From Kitagawia praeruptora (Eukaryota; Streptophyta; Magnoliopsida; Apiales; Apiaceae): a stretch of 64,000 bases of DNA. The notes under the pieces are model-generated. The model saw only the letters and a list, made by a program, of their open reading frames with translations, was not told where the DNA came from and made no database searches. The stretch is from positions 98,996,501 through 99,060,500 of the forward strand of contig CM075346.1 of the NCBI GenBank assembly GCA_037693485.1. The letters are read 5' to 3'. How positions within the stretch are numbered: the first letter of the stretch is position 1; the number at the start of each line of letters is the position of its first letter. Below, piece after piece: positions 39,401 through 47,604 of this stretch. A program made the translations under genes and the position numbers.

Positions 39401-41289
39401 TCTCCAAGTTAGCTCGGCCTCTCTGTAATCTTCTTGAAAAGGATCGTGTTTTTGACTTTGATGAAAGTTGTCTTGTTGCGTTTAACAAGCTGAAGAAGGA
39501 ACTTACTTCTGCACCTATAGTTACATCTCCTGATTGGAGCTTGCCTTTTGAGCTTATGTGTGATGCTAGTGACTATGCTGTGGGTGTTGTTCTTGGGCAA
39601 AAGAAGGATAAGCGTATGCATGTGATAGCTTATGCAAGCAAGACTCTTGATGATGCACAAATCAATTATTCAACTACGGAGAAAGAGCTACTTGCAGTGG
39701 TGTTTGCACTTGATAAATTTAGATCCTATCTTGTTGGGTCTAAGGTGATTGTCTATTCAGATCATGCTGCGATTCGTTTCTTGATGACAAAGAAGGATGC
39801 CAAGCCTCGTCTAGTTCGCTGGATTCTCTTACTCCAGGAATTTGATCTTGAGATTCGAGACAAGAAGGGGTCCGAGAATTTGGTAGCTGATCACTTATCT
39901 AGGTTGGATCAAGGAGATGGAGAGGTAGGAGGTGAAAAACCTATCAATGATAAATTTCCGGAAGAGCAGCTTCTAGGTGTGTCCTTGTCTACACCATGGT
40001 ATGCAGATTTTGTGAATTACATTGTGGGAGGAGTTGTGCCAGATAATCTCTCGTATAACCAAAAGAAGAAATTCTTTTATGATGTGAAGCACTACTATTG
40101 GGAGGAACCGCTACTGTATAAAGAATGTGCTGATGGAATGTTTCGTAGATGCGTACCTCATGATGAAGTTCCTCATATTTTCAGGCATTGTCATTCTCTT
40201 GAGTGTGGAGGCCATAACAGTAGTATGAAGACAGTGGCGAAGGTTTTGCAGTCAGGATTCTATTGGCCAACCATGCATCAGGATGCTAGAGACTTTGTGG
40301 CAAAGTGTGATAGATGTCAGCGAGTTGGAAATATTTCAAGGAGGAACGAGATGCCTTTACAATCTATTCTTGAGGTGGAGATTTTCGATGTGTGGGGGAT
40401 GGACTTCATGGGTCCATTTCCATCTTCTTATGGGAACCAGTATATTTTGGTAGGAGTTGATTATGTCTCTAAATGGGTTGAAGCTATTGCATCTCCTACT
40501 AACGATGCTAGAGTGGTGAAGAAATTCTTAAAGAAGCATGTGTTCACTCGATTTGGAGTGCCAAGGGCTATTATCAATGATGGAGGTGCACACTTTTGCA
40601 ATAAACAGGTGGCTGATCTCTTGAAAAAGTATGGTGTGACACAAAAGGTGGCAACTCTTTATCATCCGCAAACAAGTAGACAAGTTGAGATTTCGAATCG
40701 TGAGTTGAAGTCAATTTTGGAGAAGACAGTGGCAATGTCAAGAAAGGATTGGTCAATAAAGCTTGATGATGCACTTTGGGCATATAGGACGGCGTTTAAA
40801 ACACCTATTGGAATGTCTCCATATAGGTTGATCTTTGGGAAGCCATGTCATTTGCCGGTGGAACTTCAGCATAAGGCATTTTGGGCAATAAGAGAGTTGA
40901 ATTTTAATCTTAAATCTGCGGGAGAGAAGTGTTTACTTCAACTTGGAGAGCTTGAGGAGATTAGGCTCCAATCTTATGAAAATGCTAGTATCTACAAGGA
41001 GAAGACCAAATTGTGGCATGACAAGCACATTCAGAAGAAGGAATTTGAGGTTGGGCAACATGTTTTATTGTTTAATTCAAGACTCCGTTTATTTCCTGGA
41101 AAGCTTAAATCAAGATGGTCCGGACCTTTTGAGATTGTGAAGGTCTATCCTAATGGGGTTTGTGAGATTTTTAGAGAAGGGTCGGATATATTCAAGGTGA
41201 ACGGGCAGAGACTTAAACCATACCTGCTTGGAGAAACAGTGGAGCAAGGAATGAGCAGTCTTCACCTCCAAGACCCTACTATGAGTTGA
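36427..41289 (+). CDS. Athila-like gag-pol polyprotein (C-terminal gag, protease, RT, RNase H, integrase)
   Basis: Open from after the TAA to TGA 41287-41289, about 1,620 codons without its own ATG at the start. Domains by base position: rest of the gag domain to about 36780; Gln/Asn/Pro-rich linker; LRSGKELP (37387); Pro-rich PYVPPIPFPQRL; protease with DLGAS (37870) and ILGRP (38086); reverse transcriptase with WRVCIDYRKLN (38809) and catalytic FMDD (39115); RNase H from CDAS (39562) to YSDH; integrase His2Cys2 finger (40174-40317) and catalytic Asp/Asp/Glu at 40402, 40579 and 40687, with 35 residues between the last two. No chromodomain follows. One oddity is the integrase HPQTSRQVEISNRE, where the family normally has Gly before Gln; this may weaken it. 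The product would drive particle formation, reverse transcription and integration. Codon structure downstream of the stop is intact. Confidence 0.93.
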   Translation, partial: LPNTAVATWDSLSTAFLSKYYPSDKTQQLRTMIMSFKAQPGEGLYQAWERFKALLRKCPHHGLEDWQIISTFYGAMNADIRLSLDVAAGGNFKKAPTTQAKALLEELASNNYSWAPSGTSSAKAAQDSEMINMLAQKLDTLTQEMRGQRANVNAISSPMDGYNDYGANQNSYVQQFPEEAYFIQGRQPWPVQNNSYYNPNQRPNNNLSYSNNHAANPSYAFPRQNQPSGFQSRPPYQAQQQYQPPSKKEPTDWEVALNKIMQGTSGALANMESRIKQMASSQKMLETQIGQIASKMGVREQGSLPSQPDQTGKEQCKAITLRSGKELPEVEVLEPKEKDAEKESEIVEIDAEKSEKVDEEKKEEEPEKPYVPPPPYVPPIPFPQRLHNRQLEKQYEKFLTMFRQLHVNIPLAEALNQMPLYAKFLKEMLTKKRKLEDAETITLNAECSAVIQKAIPQKLKDPGSFSLPCTIGKMENMKALCDLGASVSLMPYSICKRLGLGELKKTRISLQLADRSVKYPLGVIEDVVVKVDKFVIPCDFVVLEMDEDVEIPIILGRPFLATAGTTIDVKAEKLTLNVDEDKVEFDLNKAMKMPPFGATCFTVDRVDEIVQLENEHFMGAERVLDEVVEEEALVVRDTEVEMVFTLSEVPQVELKPLPANLRYAFLGPDDTYPVVVSALLTDDEREKLLHVLRQYKSAIGWTIQDIKGISPALCMHRITLEDDHKPVIEGQRRLNPNLQEVVKKEITKLLDAGIIYSVPHSKWVSPIHVVPKKGGMTVVHNEKNELIPTRTVTGWRVCIDYRKLNTATRKDHFPLPFIDQMLERLAGNEYYNFLDGFSGYFQIPIAPEDQEKTTFTCPYGTFAYRRLPFGLCNGPSTFQRLMNHIFSDFIGKDIEVFMDDFTVYGSSFESCLASLSKVLQRCTETNLVVNWEKCHFMVKEGIVLGHKISNKGIEVDRAKIEVIEKLPPPSSVKGIRSFLGHAGFYRRFIKDFSKLARPLCNLLEKDRVFDFDESCLVAFNKLKKELTSAPIVTSPDWSLPFELMCDASDYAVGVVLGQKKDKRMHVIAYASKTLDDAQINYSTTEKELLAVVFALDKFRSYLVGSKVIVYSDHAAIRFLMTKKDAKPRLVRWILLLQEFDLEIRDKKGSENLVADHLSRLDQGDGEVGGEKPINDKFPEEQLLGVSLSTPWYADFVNYIVGGVVPDNLSYNQKKKFFYDVKHYYWEEPLLYKECADGMFRRCVPHDEVPHIFRHCHSLECGGHNSSMKTVAKVLQSGFYWPTMHQDARDFVAKCDRCQRVGNISRRNEMPLQSILEVEIFDVWGMDFMGPFPSSYGNQYILVGVDYVSKWVEAIASPTNDARVVKKFLKKHVFTRFGVPRAIINDGGAHFCNKQVADLLKKYGVTQKVATLYHPQTSRQVEISNRELKSILEKTVAMSRKDWSIKLDDALWAYRTAFKTPIGMSPYRLIFGKPCHLPVELQHKAFWAIRELNFNLKSAGEKCLLQLGELEEIRLQSYENASIYKEKTKLWHDKHIQKKEFEVGQHVLLFNSRLRLFPGKLKSRWSGPFEIVKVYPNGVCEIFREGSDIFKVNGQRLKPYLLGETVEQGMSSLHLQDPTMS

Positions 41290-41297
41290 GGAAGTAA

Positions 41298-41346
41298 CGT
41301 CAAGCTATTGACGATAAAGAAGCGCTTCTTGGGAGGTAACCCAAGC
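41298..41346 (+). promoter_or_regulatory. paired RNA hairpins after pol (inner copy)
   Basis: CGTCAAGCTATTGACG (41298-41313) is a perfect 6-bp stem with a 4-nt loop. GCTTCTTGGGAGGTAACCCAAGC (41324-41346) gives a second stem, TTGGG with CCCAA. The same block follows the ORF of the outer element at 48591-48639. Position and conservation suggest a cis-acting RNA signal; the function is unknown to me. Confidence 0.8.
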
Positions 41347-41419
41347 ATTTTTGTACCTTGGTGTAGTATAGGATTTTTATTTCTTTCAAAAAAAAAAAAA
41401 TATATATATATAGTCAGAA

Positions 41420-41575
41420 CAGTGCAGCGCCAACAGCTTGACAAAGCTGTCAGCGCCACATGTAACGCAGGGAAGGACTGCGCCAACAGCGTCCCAGCGC
41501 TCTCAGCGCCTGTAACGCGGTTTCCACCTGCGCAACCAGCTGTTCAGCGCTGTCAGCGCGCCCTTCTCCTGGAAG
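41420..41575 (+). repeat. GC-rich degenerate tandem repeat of about 52 bp
   Basis: Three units each hold GCGC(C)AACAGC, then CTCAGCGCC or TGTCAGCGC, with TGTAACGC in the first two. They begin near 41427, 41479 and 41531. The block is CpG-rich in otherwise AT-rich DNA. It is absent from the equivalent place in the outer element. Confidence 0.7.
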
Positions 41576-42043
41576 GTGCGATTTTTTGACCCTTTAACCC
41601 CAATTTTTTTCACTCCTTCTATTCATTCTCATATCCTATTTCTATTATATACCCATATCTTCAACCTATCATCTCCAATTCCTATCCTAACTTAAATTCA
41701 AATCCTAAACACCCCCAAATCCTATTCTATATCTAAATTCATCTAAATTTTTTTTTTACATCTCCTATATATACATAAACCTATACATACACAAAACCCA
41801 TCTATATAAACCCCAAAAATTCTCAACTTTCATCCATTCAAAGTGCAAGGGGGGATTAAATTCGATTTTTCTTGGGAATAATTTAGCAATTTCACCTCTT
41901 GGATTCAATTGGGTAACATTCTATCCTATCTTTTATTTGAATTTGTGAATTTTGCAAATTAGGGTTCTTGGTGTGTAATTTGGGGGTTCTTTATTTGGTG
42001 AATTGTTTGGAGATTATTGTGCCTTGCTTGATTTTTGTTGATT
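41576..42043 (+). other. leader between pol and the env-position ORF
   Basis: Pyrimidine- and A-rich, no long frame. Splice-like signals could allow a subgenomic mRNA, as proposed for Athila env-like genes, but I cannot identify the acceptor. Confidence 0.4.
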
Positions 42044-43231
42044 ATGGCTCCTAAAAGGCAACGGTTAATGGGTAGTGGTAGTAGTGCTCCTCCATCTTTG
42101 AATGAGAATGATGTTGTGGGAGATGGAGTGGAGAGATTTGTGAATGAGGATGCTAAAGCGGAGTATGTACGGTTAGTGAAAAAGGGGGTTATTCAGGAGA
42201 GGCGGTTTGTTCCTCGTAATAATGAGGAGATTGTGGCGATGGTTAATGAGCGGGGTTGGAAGTTATTTTGCGAATTTGCTAATGAGGCTCCGTTGGATGT
42301 AATTAGGGAGTTTTATGCTAATGCTTCGATAGCAAGGAATAACTCCACGGTTGTTAGGGGTCAGAAGGTGGATTATTCGCCTCGTGCTATTCGTTCTTTG
42401 ATTAGACAACCGCCTAAACCTAGGGGTGCTACAGATTGGGGGAAAATGACGAGAGATGATGTTGATCTTAATGAGATTATTGATGAGCTATGTATTCCAG
42501 GTTCGGAGTGGAAGTGTAGAGCAGGTACCACCGAGAAGTGTACTTTCCCGGCTCAAGCATTGTCTAAGTTTGCACGGGCATGGTTCTATTTCATCAGTTC
42601 TAGTATCCTTCCATCATCTCATGTGTCCGAAGTTACAGTTGATAGAGCTATTCTACTATGGGGTATTCTCAAAGGTGAGTATGTTGACCTTGGGTACCTT
42701 ATTAATCAGAATATTCTTCGGTTTTTGGGAAGCAATTCGTCGGCTAGTATTCCTTATGCTTCTATCATATGGTACTTGTGTGATGCATCGAAAGTCAATT
42801 GGTATGAAGGTGAGCCGGTGTATAAACCTCTGAGTTCTATTAATGATGTTTCTATAGACCGGATGGGGGAGTGGTCGGGCGGCATTCCTCATCCTAGGGG
42901 TCTCGGTTTTATAGTTGGTGGTGCTGGTGGTCAGGGAGCGGGCGCTCCGCCACAGGTTTCTAGGGCACCGAGAGTGGCTATGGCGGGTTCTCGGCGGCGT
43001 ATGGTGGATATGTCGGTATTTGATTCTTATTTTCGCCGAATGACTAGGCGAATGGATGCTATGCATGTGAGCAGTCGTCAGTATTCTGAGGATATGGGTG
43101 TGGCTTTGGAGGCGAAGTTTCAGTCACCTAGTACTCCGGTCCAGTGGCCTATATTTGGAGCTCGGACTCCGTATCCTCCACCTGATTCATCTGACGAGGA
43201 TGATGAGGGTACTGCTAGCGAGGATGAGTAG
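42044..43231 (+). CDS. env-position ORF of the Athila-like element
   Basis: ATG at 42044 (MAPKRQRL) to TAG 43229-43231, 395 residues. The upstream in-frame codons have no ATG. The middle contains a pattern shared by many plant retrotransposon third ORFs (annotated as a plant transposon protein or envelope-like domain): RRFVPRN, ERGWKLFCEFAN, REFYANASI, VRGQKVDYSPRAIRSL, then ARAWFYFISSSILPSSH and AILLWGILKG. The C-terminus is Gly-rich, then basic (SRRRMVDMSVF), then acidic (SSDEDDEGTASEDE). I see no signal peptide and no convincing membrane helix, so the envelope label rests on position only. The ORF is intact although gag is not. Confidence 0.8.
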   Translation: MAPKRQRLMGSGSSAPPSLNENDVVGDGVERFVNEDAKAEYVRLVKKGVIQERRFVPRNNEEIVAMVNERGWKLFCEFANEAPLDVIREFYANASIARNNSTVVRGQKVDYSPRAIRSLIRQPPKPRGATDWGKMTRDDVDLNEIIDELCIPGSEWKCRAGTTEKCTFPAQALSKFARAWFYFISSSILPSSHVSEVTVDRAILLWGILKGEYVDLGYLINQNILRFLGSNSSASIPYASIIWYLCDASKVNWYEGEPVYKPLSSINDVSIDRMGEWSGGIPHPRGLGFIVGGAGGQGAGAPPQVSRAPRVAMAGSRRRMVDMSVFDSYFRRMTRRMDAMHVSSRQYSEDMGVALEAKFQSPSTPVQWPIFGARTPYPPPDSSDEDDEGTASEDE

Positions 43232-43257
43232 GTATGTTCTGCTATCCCTTGTATTTA

Positions 43258-43303
43258 CTTCCATTCAATGAGGGCATTGAATATTTTAAGTTTGGGGGTA
43301 ATT
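43258..43303 (+). promoter_or_regulatory. 8-bp-stem hairpin followed by a PPT-like tract (inner)
   Basis: ATTCAATGAGGGCATTGAAT (43263-43282) is a perfect 8-bp stem with a 4-nt loop. It is followed by TTTAAGTTTGGGGGT at 43289-43303, nearly the same purine tract that precedes the 3' LTR. The outer element has the same pair at about 48690-48724. Confidence 0.75.
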
Positions 43304-44670
43304 TGGGGGATTAGTAGTTGTATGTTGTATATATTGTTGTATTTTGTGTTCATATAGGATATCATGTTTGCATAGTAGTGATAGTTCATGCATGATTGTT
43401 ATGTTCGTATTATCTACGTTTGTCTCATATAGGACATTTTGTTTTATTTTCGTATACCATGTGAGTTTTCATTTAGTTGCATTATCATGGCATGCATATT
43501 TCATGATCCCTTAGGACGAGCTGATTCTGATTGATAGGTGGATGTTGATTTGGGTGTGATAATGATGAGTAGAGGGCTGATTTATAGTTTCTATGAAATT
43601 GACTTGCATGTTACGGGAACAAAATTTATTACACAGTCTCATTGGGGTGCTTTTGGGCTAGGTTAGGGTCATGCCTGTGGGATGTTTTGAGATTTAATCA
43701 CTTGTTTATATTTAGAATTTTTGTTATTCCCTTTATAGTGTAGGAACATTAAAGTCTAAGTTTGGGGGAAAACAGGAATTTCATGCTAAGTTGTTAATAA
43801 AGGCTAGGTGTCAAATGGCTAGTAGCCGGCTCATATTTATATGAGTAGTCTAGGGTTGGAAATGAGAAAGGCTCATTCCAGATTAAAAAAAAAAAAAAAG
43901 AAGAAGAAAAAAAAAGAGAAAAAAAAAAGAAAAAAAAAGAGTCAATAAGTTATTTGTTTATATGCAAAATTAACCAGAGTGAGCTCTTTAATACTCGAGT
44001 AATTAAGTCTGAGGGGACTTAGTCCTAGTAACCTAAAGCCCTTGTGGTTTGGGATTGCTGACCTAACACTCGCTACATGGGTATTATTGTATAAGCCTTT
44101 TGGGGTCTCATTCATTGCACGGTTAAATAAGCATGCGTATTGTATATAGTGTCATAGTTTAGTAATAAAGCATGAGTTTATGTCTACCTTGGATAAGGGT
44201 GGAGGTGTTCCTAGGTTATGAAGTGTCTACAGTCTATTCTGATTATAAACCTGTGATTGTCTTGACGGAAAGCATGTATGATTTTTGACCTAGTTTTGGG
44301 AGTATTTCTGATGAGCATTGCACACACGCACGTTTCTGTTCATGTATTTGTTAGTATACGGGAACTTAGTCGAGCTCTGCTTGGATTTGCTACATTCATT
44401 GAGATATTTGCTTGTTAGTTGGTGTTGGTGAGTTTCAAGGGGATCTTTGCATTTTTCATATTAGTTGCATTCATGCATTGCATTGCATTAGGTTAAATGG
44501 ATTTTGTGGGTACATTCGCTATAGGCCCTCACGAGACCTTACACGTCCACTAGGGCTGCCTAGGGGTTTAAAGGGCTTGTTGCATATGCCAAATGCAACC
44601 GTAATCACCTACGGAAGTGGTACTAATTAGGTAGTTGTAATTGTTTATGCTTGAGGACAAGCATCGGTTT
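43304..44670 (+). other. long 3' untranslated region of the inner element
   Basis: No coding sequence (the 72-codon frame at 44412-44630 is a shadow). It contains another PPT-like TAAGTTTGGGGGAAAA near 43758, an A/G-rich tract at 43885-43940, and about 225 bp (44455-44685) nearly identical to the outer element at 50222-50452, including GGCCCTCACGAGACCTTAC. Confidence 0.75.
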
Positions 44671-44685
44671 AAGTTTGGGGGTGTT
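44671..44685 (+). other. polypurine tract, inner element
   Basis: AAGTTTGGGGGTGTT lies directly before the TGATAAG of the LTR at 44686. It is preceded by GCTTGAGGACAAGCATCGG, the usual Athila 3' context. Confidence 0.85.
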
Positions 44686-45932
44686 TGATAAGTGGATTTT
44701 ATATCCACTTGGAACATTCTATATCGGCTTAAATTGATTGTTTTGGACTCAAGTTTGTGTAGTTTTGATGTGTTTTGTGTAGTTGTGCAGGTTTCCAAGA
44801 ATATCTAAGCTTTTGTCGTTTTTGGAGATTTAATTGATTAAAATTCGGATTTTCCGGGAAGGCTGCGCAGCTTATACTGTTTTGGCCATATCTGGAGTTC
44901 TAGAAGTCCGTTTTCAGCGATCTTACTGCCCACACGAAGCTTGAGAGATTTTCTACAACCTGGGATAGGAAACAAGTGCAAGAAACGTACTGATTAAAGT
45001 CGTGCACGTGTTCTTATTAAAGAAGGCTTGGAATTTACTGTTTTGCCCTTTTTCTAATTCTAATTGTATTCTGGGCAGTTTTGGGTACCTTCTTTAAATC
45101 CTAATTGTAATAGAAGGCAATATCTTGCTGGGCAAGATTTGTAGAGCCTATATAAACACATCCTACCATTGTAAATCATAACAATTCATAGCTTTTAATC
45201 GTATCAAGGTACTTTCGATCTTCAATTCTTTCTTCAATATTATGTTTTCATTCATTATCATTATTATTTTGTTTTCTTCTTTAATTATGCGTAACTAATT
45301 CTCTAATCTGAGGATTGGGTAGTATTCCTTGGTATTCATGCATGCTTGATTACGTGATTTTCTGCTTTGCTGATCTATTAATGAGATCTTAACACAATTA
45401 GAAGAGTAGCTAACTTTTGATTGTATTCTAGGGATTGTAATAAGCTTGGGAGAGAAGTTGCAATCTTAGTACATGATTTAACAGACATAATTTGAATATT
45501 AGATCGGGAGATTAATAGGAGAATTGTGAGATATATAATTCTTGGCACTTAACAGTTTATAGATATACTTTGATTGTATCACGGGAGTGACAATTAGGGT
45601 GTAGCTGTAGGCACTATATTGTAACCTGGGAGGGTACAGTATAACTTTATAAGAATTGTTTTCAGCAAGGTAGGAACACAGATATCACATTAATATTGAG
45701 CATGTATTGAGACCAAGTGAAGAACCCCAGTTCTTAGATTGTTTTCCCATATATTTTAATCTCAGTTTAAAATCAATTCTTAGTGCTTATAATTAGTTCT
45801 TGGTTAATTTAGTTAATACACAAACCCAATATTCTTCTCACACACTTCTAGATGTAAAGAGATAAGAAACCTGAACTTTGATATTACATTCAGTCCTTCC
45901 CTGCGAACGAACACACAAAAATACTACTAACA
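44686..45932 (+). repeat. inner element LTR adjoining the internal region (1,247 bp)
   Basis: Same length as the 5' LTR. It differs from both the 5' LTR and the following LTR mainly in its last ~200 bp (for example CTAGATGTAAAGAG where they have CTAGACTAAAAGAG). It is followed by two extra A residues and a second LTR. Confidence 0.93.
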
Positions 45933-45934
45933 AA

Positions 45935-47166
45935 ATATCCACTTGGAACATTCTATATCGGCTTAAATTGATTGTTTTGGACTCAAGTTTGTGTAGTTTT
46001 GATGTGTTTTGTGTAGTTGTGCAGGTTTCCAAGAATATCTAAGCTTTTGTCGTTTTTGGAGATTTAATTGATTAAAATTCGGATTTTCCGGGAAGGCTGC
46101 GCAGCTTATACTGTTTTGGCCATATCTGGAGTTCTAGAAGTCCGTTTTCAGCGATCTTACTGCCCACGCGAAGCTTGAGAGATTTTCTACAACCTGGGAT
46201 AGGAAACAAGTGCAAGAAACGTACTGATTAAAGTCGCGCACGTGTTCTTATTAAAGAAGGCTTGGAATTTACTGTTTTGCCCTTTTTCTAATTCTAATTG
46301 TATTCTGGGCAGTTTTGGGTACCTTCTTTAAATCCTAATTGTAATAGAAGGCAATATCTTGCTGGGCAAGATTTGTAGAGCCTATATAAACACATCCTAC
46401 CATTGTAAATCATAACAATTCATAGCTTTTAATCGTATCAAGGTACTTTCGATCTTCAATTCTTTCTTCAATATTATGTTTTCATTCATTATCATTATTA
46501 TTTTGTTTTCTTCTTTAATTATGCGTAACTAATTCTCTAATCTGAGGATTGGGTAGTATTCCTTGGTATTCATGCATGCTTGATTACGTGATTTTCTGCT
46601 TTGCTGATCTGTTAATGAGATCTTAACACAATTAGAAGAGTAGCTAACTTTTGATTGTATTCTAGGGATTGTAATAAGCTTGAGAGAGAAGTTGCAATCT
46701 TAGTACATGATTTAACAGACATAATTTGAATATTAAATCGGGAGATTAATAGGAGAATTGTGAGATATATAATTCTTGGCACTTAACAGTTTATAGATAT
46801 ACTTTGATTGTATCACGGGAGTGACAATTAGGGTGTAGCTGTAGGCACTATATTGTAACCTGGGAGGGTACAGTATAACTTTAGAAGAATTGTTTTCAGC
46901 AAGGTAGGAACACAGATATCACATTAATATTGAGCATGTATTGAGACCAAGTGAAGAACTCCAGTTCTTAGATTGTTTTCCCATATATTTGAATCTCAGT
47001 TTAAAATCAAATCTTAGTGCTTATAATTAGTTTTTGGTTAATTTAGTTAATACACAAACCCAAAAATTCTTCTCACACACTTCTAGACTAAAAGAGATAA
47101 GAAACCTGAACTTTGTATTAAATTTAGTCCTTCCCTGAGAACGAACACACAAAAATACTACTAATA
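45935..47166 (+). repeat. second tandem LTR, 5'-truncated, at the inner element's end
   Basis: It starts at ATATCCACTTGG, lacking about the first 15 bp of the LTR, and runs to ACTACTAATA at 47166, next to the GTCAG duplication. It is closer to the 5' LTR than the LTR at 44686 is, with about eight differences noted. Its terminal CA has become TA. Confidence 0.9.
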
Positions 47167-47455
47167 GTCAGATCTAAGCAAAGTTTTTAATGAAGTTAGG
47201 ATTCCATGGTTTATCTTGCAGAAGTAATTCGATTTCAATTCTTGTTAGTTAGTTAATTCTTAGTTTGTTAATTTGCTTTTTAGTTAGATTTAGTTAATTA
47301 AAACCCAATTTGTTATTTGTCTTAGCAGTGAATTAAAACCATACATTGTTGCATAGGTACAATACTGAATTAAAAACCAGATCTCTGTGGGAACGAACTT
47401 GACTTATATCTAAATTACTTGTGACCACGTACGCTTGCGTGAATTAGTGCAAACA
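47167..47455 (+). repeat. outer element 5' LTR, remaining part
   Basis: It resumes after the inner element with the duplicated GTCAG and ends TAGTGCAAACA at 47455. It matches 51530-51818 of the 3' LTR. Confidence 0.92.
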
Positions 47456-47461
47456 AGTTTT

Positions 47462-47479
47462 TGGCGCCGCTGCCGGGGA
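47462..47479 (+). other. primer-binding site, outer element
   Basis: TGGCGCCGCTGCCGGGGA, identical to the inner element's PBS, six bases after the LTR end. Confidence 0.9.
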
Positions 47480-47604
47480 TCATCGGTGTTTTATTTTTAG
47501 TTTATGTGCTTGTCAATAGTGGTCGTTAGAGTTCACTAACTCAGATTTGTTTTTCTTATCTATTTTGTTTAGTTTGGTGTGTTCAGGTACTTGAGTGTTT
47601 GAAG

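Larger units (their letters stand above)
34575..47166 (+). mobile_element. Athila-like LTR retrotransposon with gag-pol and env-position ORF (inner)
   Basis: It is inserted in the outer 5' LTR with GTCAG duplicated at 34570-34574 and 47167-47171. Order: 5' LTR (34575-35821), PBS, damaged gag N-terminus, gag-pol open frame (to 41289), hairpin pair, GC-rich repeat, env-position ORF, long 3' leader with PPT copies, an LTR (44686-45932), then a second nearly full LTR (about 45935-47166). The pol lacks a chromodomain. The LRSGKELP and FPQRL regions and the tRNA-Asp-type PBS fit the Athila lineage. A gag frameshift and a stop make this copy defective. Confidence 0.93.
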
